Below are positions 1 to 6,769 of a DNA stretch of 13,100 bases, one piece after another. The stretch is taken from positions 1 through 13,100 of the forward strand of contig URYX01000029.1 of the NCBI GenBank assembly GCA_900552225.1, read 5' to 3'. This DNA is from an uncultured Oscillospiraceae bacterium (GTDB taxonomy: Bacteria; Bacillota; Clostridia; Oscillospirales; Acutalibacteraceae). Within the stretch, counting starts at the first letter, position 1, and the number at the start of each line of letters is the position of its first letter. A model generated the notes under the pieces. The model was not told where the DNA came from and made no database searches. It saw nothing but the letters and a program-made list of their open reading frames with translations. The position numbers were made by a program, and so were the translations under genes.

Positions 1-129
1 CCCGGTTGGGTGCGAGGGGATATGGTTTTTCCGAAAAAGCAGAAGCAGCGGAAGCGGGTACCGCGCGAAACAAAGTTCGCCGCCTCCCTCTGCCGCCGTT
101 TTTACTTGTCCCCATCGCATCCGGACAGC

Positions 130-579
130 TCAGCACCGGTGCACATACATCCGGCTCGGCTGCGATTCTCCGTCCCCCTGCACCATGCAGAGGAATTCCC
201 AGCCGTACCGCTCGTAAAACGCCGTGTGGTCGGTCAGCAGGTACAGTGTGCGGATGCCCCGCTCCCGCATATCGTCACACACCAGCTGCAGCAGTGCTCC
301 GGCGATGCCGCGTCCGCGCCGATCGGCCTCCGTATATACGGCACATACATTGGGGGTCAGGTCCCGGCGATTGTGAAAATCGTTGTCGATTACACCCATT
401 CCGCCGACGATACACTCCCCCTCCAGCGTCAGGTACCACTGCGGCACGGCGGAGCCCCCGGCCAGACAGGCCTCCATGCTCTCCCGGTAAGCCTCGGCGG
501 GGATGCCCCATTTTTCGTGAAACCATCAGACGGCACGCTCCAGAAGCTCCGGCCGATCCGTCAGACGTATATATTCCAT
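130..579 (-). pseudogene. GNAT-family N-acetyltransferase gene interrupted by an in-frame TGA
   Basis: The minus-strand frame reads as a single GNAT acetyltransferase of 149 codons, but codon 18 (526-528) is TGA. An ATG at 579 has a good ribosome binding site (AAGGAG, 7-base spacer). The segment before the stop (MEYIRLTDRPELLERAV) and the one after it (WFHEKWGIP) are in the same frame, and together they look like the normal N-terminus of this family. After the stop come the acetyl-CoA pyrophosphate loop region (RRGRGIAGALL) and the C-terminal TDHTAFYERYGWEF motif, so only one base need have changed (for example CGA to TGA). The next in-frame ATG (477) would give 115 residues without the first strand and helix. 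The substrate is unknown. The gene follows noc after 60 bases. Alternatives are a sequencing error, readthrough, or a shortened protein from the internal ATG. Confidence 0.65.
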
Positions 580-639
580 TCGCAAGCTCCTTTTTATCCT
601 CTCCCGCCGCCGGCCGCCGCATCGCCGGGAGCGGCCCGG

Positions 640-1443
640 TCATGCGTGCCGCCGTGCGGCCTCCTTGGGAATGCGGATCGTATATTCATAATAGAGCTCG
701 GTTTCGTTTTGCTCCGCCTCGGTCGGAACGCCGGAGCGGCGCATCGTTTCCACGGCATGGCTGACCGTGTTGAAGAACAGGCGCACATCCCGGATCAGCG
801 GGACTATCCGACGGCGCACCGGAGGATGCAGGCGCTTTTCCACCTCCTGCTCCGTGCGGGCCACCGTCCAATGCTCAGCCGCCAGCCGTTCTATGAGCGG
901 CCGGCGCTCGCCCTCCGGCAGGCGCAGCAGCGCACGGGCATGCCGTTCTCCGGCCCCGGCCGCCAGCAGCGCCTCCCGTTCCTCCCGGGTGAGCGCCAGC
1001 AGCCGCAGCTTGTTGGCCACCGTGGGCTGCGAGCAGCCGAGACGGCGCGCGGTCTCCTCCTGCGTCAGCCCGTAATTCCGGATCAGCTTGTCGATACTCT
1101 CCGCCTGCTCAAAGCAGTTGAGATCCTGACGCTGCAGATTCTCCACCAGCGCCAGCACGGCGCTCTGCTCTCCCGTCGCCTCCACCGCAAGGCACGGCAG
1201 CTCGGAGAGCCCGGCGCGGATAGCGGCACGCAGCCGCCGCTCCCCGGCAATCAGCGTAGCCTCGCCGTCCGGGGACAGCGTCACGGTCAGCGGCTGCAGC
1301 AGTCCGTTTTCCCGAATGCTCTGCGCCAGCTCCGCGAGCTTGTCCTCCGCAAAGCTGCGGCGCGGCTGAGAGGGGTTCGGCCGGATACGCTCCGGCGATA
1401 AGTACAACAGACGACCTTGCTTTGACTTCCTTTTTTCCCACAT
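640..1443 (-). CDS. noc: Nucleoid occlusion protein Noc (ParB-family DNA-binding protein)
   Basis: A 267-residue ParB-family protein. Noc binds scattered DNA sites and keeps the division machinery off the nucleoid. The ParB/CTPase part carries GERRLRAA (about 67-74) and ENLQRQDL (about 101-108). A helix-turn-helix follows at about 126-148 (GLTQEETARRLGCSQPTVANKLRLL region); the TVANKLRLL ending is typical of Noc. Position directly downstream of rsmG also favours Noc over Spo0J/ParB. I chose the ATG at 1443 because GGTGAG lies 6 bases before it; the 18 extra codons upstream carry no better ribosome binding site. With this start the protein begins MWEKRKSKQGRLLYL and lacks the amphipathic membrane-binding helix found at the N-terminus of B. 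subtilis Noc. No soj or spo0J follows. A plain ParB-like regulator is the alternative. Confidence 0.8.
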   Translation of the reverse strand: MWEKRKSKQGRLLYLSPERIRPNPSQPRRSFAEDKLAELAQSIRENGLLQPLTVTLSPDGEATLIAGERRLRAAIRAGLSELPCLAVEATGEQSAVLALVENLQRQDLNCFEQAESIDKLIRNYGLTQEETARRLGCSQPTVANKLRLLALTREEREALLAAGAGERHARALLRLPEGERRPLIERLAAEHWTVARTEQEVEKRLHPPVRRRIVPLIRDVRLFFNTVSHAVETMRRSGVPTEAEQNETELYYEYTIRIPKEAARRHA

Positions 1444-1540
1444 ACGAAACTCACCCTTTCCGTGCCGGTTTTCCGGCTCCTGCTTCGGTTGTACCACAGG
1501 CAGCCGTAAAAAGCGGTCGAAAAAGGGTGTCGCTCCGGCG

Positions 1541-2263
1541 TTATTTCAGAGGAGACTTGGAAATTTTTGCCGTCGTCCGGGGGTATTTTGTCGGCGTAGG
1601 CGCTATTTTATCGAAAATCAGCAGCGCGCGCGACTCGGCCGGCTCCCCCTCCCGGTGCGGCAGAGCCAGCAGCTGGGTGTCGCGCAGCTCCCCGCCGCAG
1701 AGCCGCGCCGCCGCAGCCGCATCGCCCTCCTCGCGGTAGGACGGGCCCTTCATGGCCAAAAAGCGGCCGCCGGTACGGACGAACGGGAGGCAGTATTCGC
1801 ATAAGGTCGGCAGTGCGGCCACGGCGCGCGCGGTGGCCACATCAAACCGCTCCCGCAGCTCCGGCCGCCGGCCGCCCTCCTCGGCGCGGGCATGAACCAG
1901 CGTAACGGGGATTTCCAGGGTACGGCACAGCTCCTCCAGAAAGGTCAGACGCTTCTGCAGACTGTCGAGCAGCGTCAGCCGGATGCCGGGCCGTGCGGCC
2001 GCCAGCACCACGCCGGGGAATCCGGCGCCGGTTCCCACATCGATCAGGGAAACGGGGCCCTCGGGCAGCAGCGGCAGCAGGGTAAGGCTGTCGGTAAAAT
2101 GCCGCACCACGATGCCGTAGGGCTCAGTGATGGCGGTAAGATTCATGCGCTCGTTCCACGAGACCAGCAGCGAGGCATAGGTATCCAGGCGGTCCGCCGC
2201 CTCCGCCGTCAGCGTGACGCCGACCTGCGCCGCGCAGGCAGTCAGCAGGCTCCGATCGATCAT
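1541..2263 (-). CDS. rsmG: 16S rRNA (guanine-N7)-methyltransferase RsmG (GidB)
   Basis: A 240-residue class I SAM-dependent methyltransferase that makes 7-methylguanosine at G527 (E. coli numbering) of 16S rRNA; loss of it classically gives low-level streptomycin resistance. The family signatures are present in order: NLTAIT (41-46), the SAM loop DVGTGAGFPG (75-84), SLQKRLTFLEEL (101-112), ATARAVA (144-150) and MKGPSY (171-176). Length is normal. The start is the ATG at 2263, which overlaps the stop of the preceding DUF1294 gene as ATGA and has AAGGAG 8 bases before it. A GTG three codons upstream would sit on that ribosome binding site and is less likely. The gene is followed after 97 bases by noc, the order known from B. 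subtilis. Confidence 0.95.
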   Translation of the reverse strand: MIDRSLLTACAAQVGVTLTAEAADRLDTYASLLVSWNERMNLTAITEPYGIVVRHFTDSLTLLPLLPEGPVSLIDVGTGAGFPGVVLAAARPGIRLTLLDSLQKRLTFLEELCRTLEIPVTLVHARAEEGGRRPELRERFDVATARAVAALPTLCEYCLPFVRTGGRFLAMKGPSYREEGDAAAAARLCGGELRDTQLLALPHREGEPAESRALLIFDKIAPTPTKYPRTTAKISKSPLK

Positions 2264-2553
2264 GGTATCCACTCCTTATACAGACAAGCTCCGAGAATCA
2301 GCAGATGCAGCACCGCGCAGAGCGGCAGCCCCCACACGAACTTCGCATGGCGGGTCTTGTGGTGAAACAGCCGCATGGCCACACACATAAGAGGGCCGCC
2401 TCCGAGAAACGCCGCCGTGAGCAGGGTACGCTCCCGGATGCGTGCACGCGGCCGATGGCGCGCGGCCCATTTATCGTAGCCCATGAGCCCGAATCCGAGC
2501 AGCGACCACACGCCGTACCACACCCCCAGACCGATCCACACCGCGCGGCTCAT
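2260..2553 (-). CDS. DUF1294-family small membrane protein
   Basis: A 97-residue protein with hydrophobic stretches at about 4-22, 42-58 and 74-90, so probably an integral membrane protein with about three helices. The conserved DUF1294 pattern is visible: MGYDKWAA at about 25-32, an arginine-rich segment ending RIRERTLL, then FLGGGPLMC and LFHHKTRHAKF. The function of DUF1294 proteins is not established, and I infer none here. The start at 2553 is clear: GGAGG lies 7 bases before it, and the ATG overlaps the mnmG stop as ATGA. Its own stop overlaps the rsmG start in the same way, so the three genes are very likely translated from one message. Confidence 0.88.
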   Translation of the reverse strand: MSRAVWIGLGVWYGVWSLLGFGLMGYDKWAARHRPRARIRERTLLTAAFLGGGPLMCVAMRLFHHKTRHAKFVWGLPLCAVLHLLILGACLYKEWIP

Positions 2554-4436
2554 ACGGATTCCTCCGCAGCCGACGGGTGCGTCTGCAGCCATAGGATCAG
2601 CACCGCCACGTCGGCGGGGCTGACGCCGCTGATACGGGAGGCCTGCCCCACGCTGCGCGGCCGCAGACGGGTCAGCTTTTCGCGCGCCTCCAGCCGCAGG
2701 CCGGAGATGGCAGTATAATCGATGCCGTCCGGCAGCAGGCGGTTTTCCAGCCGCCGCATTTCATCGACCGCAGCCTGCTGGCGCTTCAGATAGCCCTCAT
2801 ATTTGAGCTCGATCTCCAGCTGCTCCCGCACGAGCGGCGTCAGCGGCGGCCGGTCACGGTCCACCGGGGTCAGCACCTCATAATCGATATGCGGACGGCG
2901 CAGCAGCTCATCCAGACGGATGCCGCCGGCAGGCGGTACGGTGTGACAGGCGGTCAGAATGGCCGACAGCTCGGGGGAGGGGGCCAGCACGGTACGGTGC
3001 AGGCGTGCGCGCTCCGCCTCCCGCTCCTGCTGACGGGCAATAAAATGGGCATAGCGCGTATCGTCCACCAGCCCGACGGCGCGGCCGATCGGGGTAAGCC
3101 GCAGATCGGCGTTGTCCTGCCGCAGCAGCAGCCGGTATTCCGAACGGGAGGTCATCATGCGGTAGGGGTCGGTGCAGCCCTTGGTCACCAGATCGTCGAT
3201 CAGTGTGCCGATATAGCCGTCGGCCCGGTCCAGCAGCAGCGGCGGCTGGCGGTGGACCAGCCGGGCAGCATTGATGCCCGCCACCAGTCCCTGGGCCGCC
3301 GCCTCCTCATAGCCGGAGCTGCCGTTGAACTGTCCGGCGCCGAACAGCCCGGGAAAATCCCGGAAGCCGAGGCTTCCGTCCATCTGCTGCGGGTCGCAGC
3401 AGTCATATTCGATGGCATAGGCCGGGCGGATGACGTGGACATGCTCCAGCCCGGTGATGGTATGCAGAAGCTGCAGCTGCACGTCGAACGGCAGCGAGGA
3501 GGAAAGCCCCTGCAGATACATCTCATCAGTCTCCGCGCCGCAGGGCTCGATAAAGACCTGATGCCGCTCCTTATCCGCAAAGCGCACGATCTTATCCTCG
3601 ATGCTGGGGCAGTACCGCGGGCCGACCCCCTCGATTTTCCCGCTGTAGAGCGGGGAGCGGTGGAGATTTTCGAGAATGACGCGCCGCGTCTCCGCATTCG
3701 TCCACGTGATGTGGCAGGGCTGCGTATTCGGCAGCGGCGTCTCTGTCTCAAAGGAGAACGGAACCACCGGCTCATCCCCGTCCTGCCGCTCCAGGAGGGA
3801 AAAATCAATGCTCCGCCGCAGCACCCGCGCCGGGGTTCCCGTCTTGAACCGCCGCAGCGCAACGCCGAGCCGCTGCAGCGAACGAGTCAGCTCGGTGGCG
3901 GGGAACAGACCGTCCGGCCCGCCCTCATAGCTGACGTCTCCGACAAAAATGCGGCCGCCGAGAAAGGTTCCGGTGGCGATGACGACGGCCTCGGCCAGAT
4001 AGACCGCGCCGAGGCGGGTGGTCAGCGCCCACGCGCCGTCCCGCCGCGTCAGCGACACGATCTCCGCCTGCATCAGCTCGAGATGCTCAGTCCGCTCCAG
4101 GGTATATTTCATGCGGGCGGCATAGCGGCGGCGGTCGATCTGCGCCCGCAGTGAATGCACGGCCGGCCCCTTGCCGCGGTTGAGCATCCGCGACTGGAGC
4201 ATGGCGGCGTCTGCCGCCCGTCCCATCTCCCCGCCGAGTGCATCGATTTCGCGCACCAGATGCCCCTTGGCGGTTCCGCCGATGGAGGGGTTGCACGGCA
4301 TATTGCCGATGGCGTCGGCGTTGACGGTAAAGACTGCCGTGCGGCATCCGAGCCGAGCCGCGGCCAGCGCCGCCTCAATTCCGGCGTGGCCCGCACCGAT
4401 CACGGCCACCTCATAGCGGCCCGCTTCAAATTCCAT
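2550..4436 (-). CDS. mnmG: tRNA uridine-5-carboxymethylaminomethyl modification enzyme MnmG (GidA)
   Basis: A 628-residue FAD-binding protein, the normal full length. With its partner MnmE it adds the (carboxymethyl)aminomethyl group at C5 of wobble uridine 34 in certain tRNAs, using FAD, NADH and a folate-bound carbon. The FAD dinucleotide-binding loop VIGAGHAG is at residues 12-19. Next come GNMPCNPSIGG with the conserved cysteine (residue 48), then QSRMLNRGKGPAVHSLRAQ, and the second conserved cysteine in GPRYCPSIEDK. The C-terminal helical region (KYEGYLKRQ, DYTAISGLRLEAREKL), known for binding MnmE, is intact. The ATG at 4436 has GAGGG 6 bases before it. mnmE, the usual upstream neighbour, is not in this window. 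The gene heads the mnmG-DUF1294-rsmG-noc group and lies divergent from the deacetylase gene. Confidence 0.97.
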   Translation of the reverse strand: MEFEAGRYEVAVIGAGHAGIEAALAAARLGCRTAVFTVNADAIGNMPCNPSIGGTAKGHLVREIDALGGEMGRAADAAMLQSRMLNRGKGPAVHSLRAQIDRRRYAARMKYTLERTEHLELMQAEIVSLTRRDGAWALTTRLGAVYLAEAVVIATGTFLGGRIFVGDVSYEGGPDGLFPATELTRSLQRLGVALRRFKTGTPARVLRRSIDFSLLERQDGDEPVVPFSFETETPLPNTQPCHITWTNAETRRVILENLHRSPLYSGKIEGVGPRYCPSIEDKIVRFADKERHQVFIEPCGAETDEMYLQGLSSSLPFDVQLQLLHTITGLEHVHVIRPAYAIEYDCCDPQQMDGSLGFRDFPGLFGAGQFNGSSGYEEAAAQGLVAGINAARLVHRQPPLLLDRADGYIGTLIDDLVTKGCTDPYRMMTSRSEYRLLLRQDNADLRLTPIGRAVGLVDDTRYAHFIARQQEREAERARLHRTVLAPSPELSAILTACHTVPPAGGIRLDELLRRPHIDYEVLTPVDRDRPPLTPLVREQLEIELKYEGYLKRQQAAVDEMRRLENRLLPDGIDYTAISGLRLEAREKLTRLRPRSVGQASRISGVSPADVAVLILWLQTHPSAAEESV

Positions 4437-4519
4437 GGTTGTCCCTCTTTTACTGGATAGGATAGAAACAAACCCGCCAGGAGACCTCCGCTTCGGAAGC
4501 GGCCGGTTTCCCCGCCCGG

Positions 4520-4547
4520 GCTGTCTGCGCCGACAGCCGTTCTTTTT
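4520..4547 (+). terminator. Terminator-like stem-loop in the leader of the deacetylase gene
   Basis: The arms at 4520-4525 (GCTGTC) and 4532-4537 (GACAGC) pair perfectly over a 6-base loop and are followed by CGTTCTTTTT, the form of an intrinsic terminator on the plus strand. No plus-strand gene lies upstream for it to terminate, so it could be an attenuator in the leader of the deacetylase gene, or chance. The stem is only 6 bp. Confidence 0.35.
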
Positions 4548-4575
4548 CGGAGACGCTCCGCATACAAGTAACCGA

Positions 4576-4597
4576 CGGCGGCTTACCGGAGCCGCCG
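4576..4597 (+). promoter_or_regulatory. Stem-loop directly before the deacetylase ribosome binding site
   Basis: The arms CGGCGGCT (4576-4583) and AGCCGCCG (4590-4597) form a perfect 8-bp stem with a 6-base loop. The AGGAGG ribosome binding site (4600-4605) starts just 2 bases after it, and the ATG follows at 4613. A structure this close could affect ribosome access. Two further small inverted repeats lie upstream: 4488-4502 (CCGCTTCGGAAGCGG) and 4548-4560 (CGGAGACGCTCCG). No clear promoter was found in the region. Confidence 0.35.
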
Positions 4598-4612
4598 GGA
4601 GGAGGAGCTTCT

Positions 4613-5473
4613 ATGCCAAAGCAAAGGTCTGCGTCCGTTCTGACGGCGTGTCTGTTCTTTTTGGGCACGGTCTGCCTGCTGCTGTTGCTTTCGCGCTGCT
4701 TTGCCGCCCCGACGGACACAGCCGACGCGCCGCCCGGGGGCGGCCGTGCGATTGCACTGATGTACCATCATCTGCTGCCGCGCTCCGAGGTCGGCCGCTA
4801 CCGCGGCAACAACATTGTGACCTACGTCGAGGATTTCGAGGCGCAGCTCCGCCTGCTGCAGGAACGAAACTGCACGGTCATTACGCCCGATGTGCTGGAG
4901 GCCTTCTTCTATGACGGACAGCCGCTGCCCGAACGGGCGGTGCTGATTACCCTGGATGACGGGTACCTCAGCAACGCGGTCTATGCCGCGCCGCTGCTGC
5001 GGAAATACGGGATGAAGGCCGTGGTCTTTACGGTGACCGGACGCCTAAACGACAGCGAGGCCGCGTTCAATCCGCGGTATATCCAGATGCTGTCCGCCGC
5101 ACAGATGCGCGACACCGCGGATGTGCTGGTATATGCCTCGCACACCCACGACCTGCACCGCTTTGTACGCACCGGGCACTCGGCCCTGACCGACTGCTCC
5201 TCCTTGGATTTCTGCAGCGATCTGGAAAGCAGTCTCGCCTTTCTGCAGACGGTCCCGCACGCCTCACTCACCTGCTTTTCCTATCCCTACGGGCTCTATA
5301 CCGAGGAGGTCAAGCGGGAGCTGGCGGCGCAGGGAGTGCGTCTGGCCTTTCGCGCCTCCGGCGGCGTCATTACGGAGGCCGGCGATCCCTATGCGCTGCC
5401 GCGGTATCCGGTGGACAGCAGCGTAAGCCTGCAGGGCTTTGAACGCTATCTGTCCGGGCTTACGGATTCATGA
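4613..5473 (+). CDS. Polysaccharide deacetylase (NodB/CE4 fold), membrane-anchored or secreted
   Basis: A 286-residue carbohydrate esterase of family 4, which removes N-acetyl groups from cell-surface glycans. A hydrophobic segment at about 9-27 is a signal peptide or uncleaved anchor; the cysteine at 29 is preceded by arginine, so it is not a good lipobox. The catalytic motifs are present: TLDDGY (113-118, with Asp115 and Asp116), the metal site SHTHDLH (176-182, with His177 and His182), and SYPYG (223-227). Two histidines five apart match IcaB/PgaB-type deacetylases (poly-N-acetylglucosamine) rather than the four-residue spacing of PgdA-type peptidoglycan deacetylases. The substrate is therefore open, and no exopolysaccharide genes are nearby to settle it. 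The start has an AGGAGG site 7 bases upstream. It is the only plus-strand gene here and ends one base before the aminopeptidase stop. Confidence 0.9.
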   Translation: MPKQRSASVLTACLFFLGTVCLLLLLSRCFAAPTDTADAPPGGGRAIALMYHHLLPRSEVGRYRGNNIVTYVEDFEAQLRLLQERNCTVITPDVLEAFFYDGQPLPERAVLITLDDGYLSNAVYAAPLLRKYGMKAVVFTVTGRLNDSEAAFNPRYIQMLSAAQMRDTADVLVYASHTHDLHRFVRTGHSALTDCSSLDFCSDLESSLAFLQTVPHASLTCFSYPYGLYTEEVKRELAAQGVRLAFRASGGVITEAGDPYALPRYPVDSSVSLQGFERYLSGLTDS

Positions 5474-5474
5474 T

Positions 5475-6713
5475 TCAAAAGGCAAAGTTGCCGTTTCGGA
5501 AGACGGCAATCTCCGTGCCGTCGCGGGTAACGCCGGTGATGGACAGGTCGGGGGTCCCGACCATAAAATCCTCGTGCATGCAGGAATAGTTCACACCGCG
5601 GGCCTTCAGCTCCTCATCCGTCATCGTATCCGCGCCGCGGATGCAGGGATAGGCCTCACCGAACGCCAGATGGCAGGCAGCATTTTCGTCAAACAGCGTA
5701 TTATAAAACAGGATACCGCTCTCGGAAATCGGGGAAGCGGTCGGAACCAGCGCCACCTCTCCGAGATAAGAGGCTCCCTCGTCCGTGGCAACGGCCTTGC
5801 GGAGCGCCTCCTCCCCCTGTGCGGCGGACGCCTCGGCAATTTTGCCGTCGCGGAAGGTAAAGCGTATACCGTCCACAATCTGCCCATGCAGAACGAGCGG
5901 CTTGGAGGCGAAAACGACACCGTTTACGCCGGTCCGGAGCGGCAGCGTAAAGACCTCCTCGGTCGGAATGTTGGCCACAAAGCGGTTGCCTGCGGGGGTA
6001 TGCTCCGCACCGCCGGCCCAGTAATGTCCCTCCGGCAACTCAACGGTCAGATCGGTCCCCAGCGCGTTTTGGTAGTGCAGGAAACGGAACTGACGGGCAT
6101 TGAGCCACTCCGTGCGATGAGCGAGCGTGGCAATGTGCTGCTCCCAGCGCTCGGCGGCGCGGCCGTCTCCCTCGACGCGGGCAGCCGCAAACACGGCATC
6201 CCACAGGCGATCCACCGCCTCGGCCTCCGGCAGCTCTGGGAACACCTTGCGGGCCCAGGCGGCCGTCGCATAGCCGCCGAGCGACCATTCAAACCGGTTG
6301 GCGGTCAGATCGCGGTAATAGGCCTCGAGCCCGACGCCGACCGCACGGTTCCACCGCTGAATACGCCCGACATCCACCCCGCGCAGCAGCTCGGGGTCCT
6401 CTCCGATCAGCGACAGCTTGGCTGCGCCGCTTTGGCGCAGCTGCTCGTAATGCGCGGCAGACCAGTCGGGCATGGTGTCGAACACCTCGTCGGCAGCATG
6501 CAGATACTTCATGCGGGCGATGGCGTTATCCGAAAACACCGTATCCACCTCGCGGGCTCCGGCGGCATAGGCCTCCTCCGCGCATAGGCGCGCCAGATCG
6601 GCACACTCGACCGTAGCCTGCAGAAACAGCGTCTGCCCCGGGCGCAGGTGCACGCCCATATGCACGAGCAGCGCCGCGTATTCCTTCAGCTTGGCCTCAT
6701 AGTTTTCTACCAC
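5475..6713 (-). CDS. Aminopeptidase, peptidase family M29 (AmpS/PepS type)
   Basis: A metal-dependent cytoplasmic aminopeptidase that removes N-terminal residues from peptides; 412 residues with the start chosen, the usual family size. The expected metal ligands can be placed in order: glutamate in NIPTEEVF (about 252-253), glutamate in GEVALVP (319), histidine in NAACHLAFG (348), and histidine and aspartate in HEDF (380 and 382). The conserved NTLFDEN and VGTPDLSI segments flank them. I chose the GTG at 6713 because GGAGGG lies 6 bases upstream. The alternative ATG at 6752 lies inside the loop-proximal arm of a strong stem-loop, adds an atypical 13-residue extension and has no ribosome binding site. 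It follows aspS but is separated from it by that stem-loop, so it may be partly uncoupled from it. Confidence 0.92.
   Translation of the reverse strand: MVENYEAKLKEYAALLVHMGVHLRPGQTLFLQATVECADLARLCAEEAYAAGAREVDTVFSDNAIARMKYLHAADEVFDTMPDWSAAHYEQLRQSGAAKLSLIGEDPELLRGVDVGRIQRWNRAVGVGLEAYYRDLTANRFEWSLGGYATAAWARKVFPELPEAEAVDRLWDAVFAAARVEGDGRAAERWEQHIATLAHRTEWLNARQFRFLHYQNALGTDLTVELPEGHYWAGGAEHTPAGNRFVANIPTEEVFTLPLRTGVNGVVFASKPLVLHGQIVDGIRFTFRDGKIAEASAAQGEEALRKAVATDEGASYLGEVALVPTASPISESGILFYNTLFDENAACHLAFGEAYPCIRGADTMTDEELKARGVNYSCMHEDFMVGTPDLSITGVTRDGTEIAVFRNGNFAF
5476..5509 (-). terminator. Possible terminator overlapping the 3' end of the aminopeptidase gene
   Basis: Read on the minus strand, TTGCCGT and ACGGCAA (5503-5509 and 5488-5494) pair over an 8-base loop, followed by CTTTGCCTTTTG. 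The stem lies in the last codons of the aminopeptidase gene, and the T-rich tail runs into its stop. The tail is interrupted, so this is tentative. It would be the only candidate for ending transcription between the two converging genes. Confidence 0.35.
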
Positions 6714-6719
6714 AAAAAT

Positions 6720-6725
6720 CCCTCC
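6720..6725 (-). promoter_or_regulatory. Ribosome binding site that sets the aminopeptidase start
   Basis: GGAGGG on the minus strand lies 6 bases before the GTG at 6713. It falls just after the aspS stem-loop, which makes the in-frame ATG at 6752, inside that structure, an unlikely start. Confidence 0.7.
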
Positions 6726-6728
6726 ATA

Positions 6729-6764
6729 CAAAACACACCCGACGGCAGCCACCGTCGGGTGTGT
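6729..6764 (-). terminator. Strong stem-loop after aspS (intrinsic terminator)
   Basis: The arms 6752-6764 and 6733-6745 pair perfectly over 13 bp (ACACACCCGACGG with its complement) around a 6-base loop. On the minus strand TTTT then G follows. It starts 5 bases after the aspS stop codon (6770-6772). The U-run is short, so termination may be partial, allowing readthrough into the aminopeptidase gene. It could also protect the 3' end of the hisS-aspS message. Confidence 0.75.
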
Positions 6765-6769
6765 CCGTG

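Noticed and set aside
1..129. A possible terminator or gene end at the left edge
   Set aside because: There are T-rich stretches on the minus strand and a weak 4-5 bp stem near 65-80, but no convincing stem with an adjacent T-run and no plausible coding frame.
495..528. Selenocysteine readthrough at the acetyltransferase TGA
   Set aside because: A small GGGG-CAT-CCCC hairpin lies downstream, but it is too short, has no SECIS-like loop, and the position is not a cysteine or catalytic site in this family.
601..631. An inverted repeat CTCCCG/CGGGAG between noc and the acetyltransferase
   Set aside because: The 6-bp arms lie 19 bases apart in very GC-rich sequence with no T-run directly after; chance is likely.
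10..1401. A long plus-strand open frame of 463 codons
   Set aside because: It lies antisense to noc and the acetyltransferase gene, is rich in Arg, Pro, His and Gln as expected of a GC-rich shadow frame, and has no recognisable domain.
4507..4522. Possible Noc-binding sites around CCCGGG cores
   Set aside because: CCCGGG occurs near 4515, 4733 and 6639, but none has the flanking ATTT/AAAT of the known Noc site. No parS-like TGTTTCACGTGAAACA was seen.
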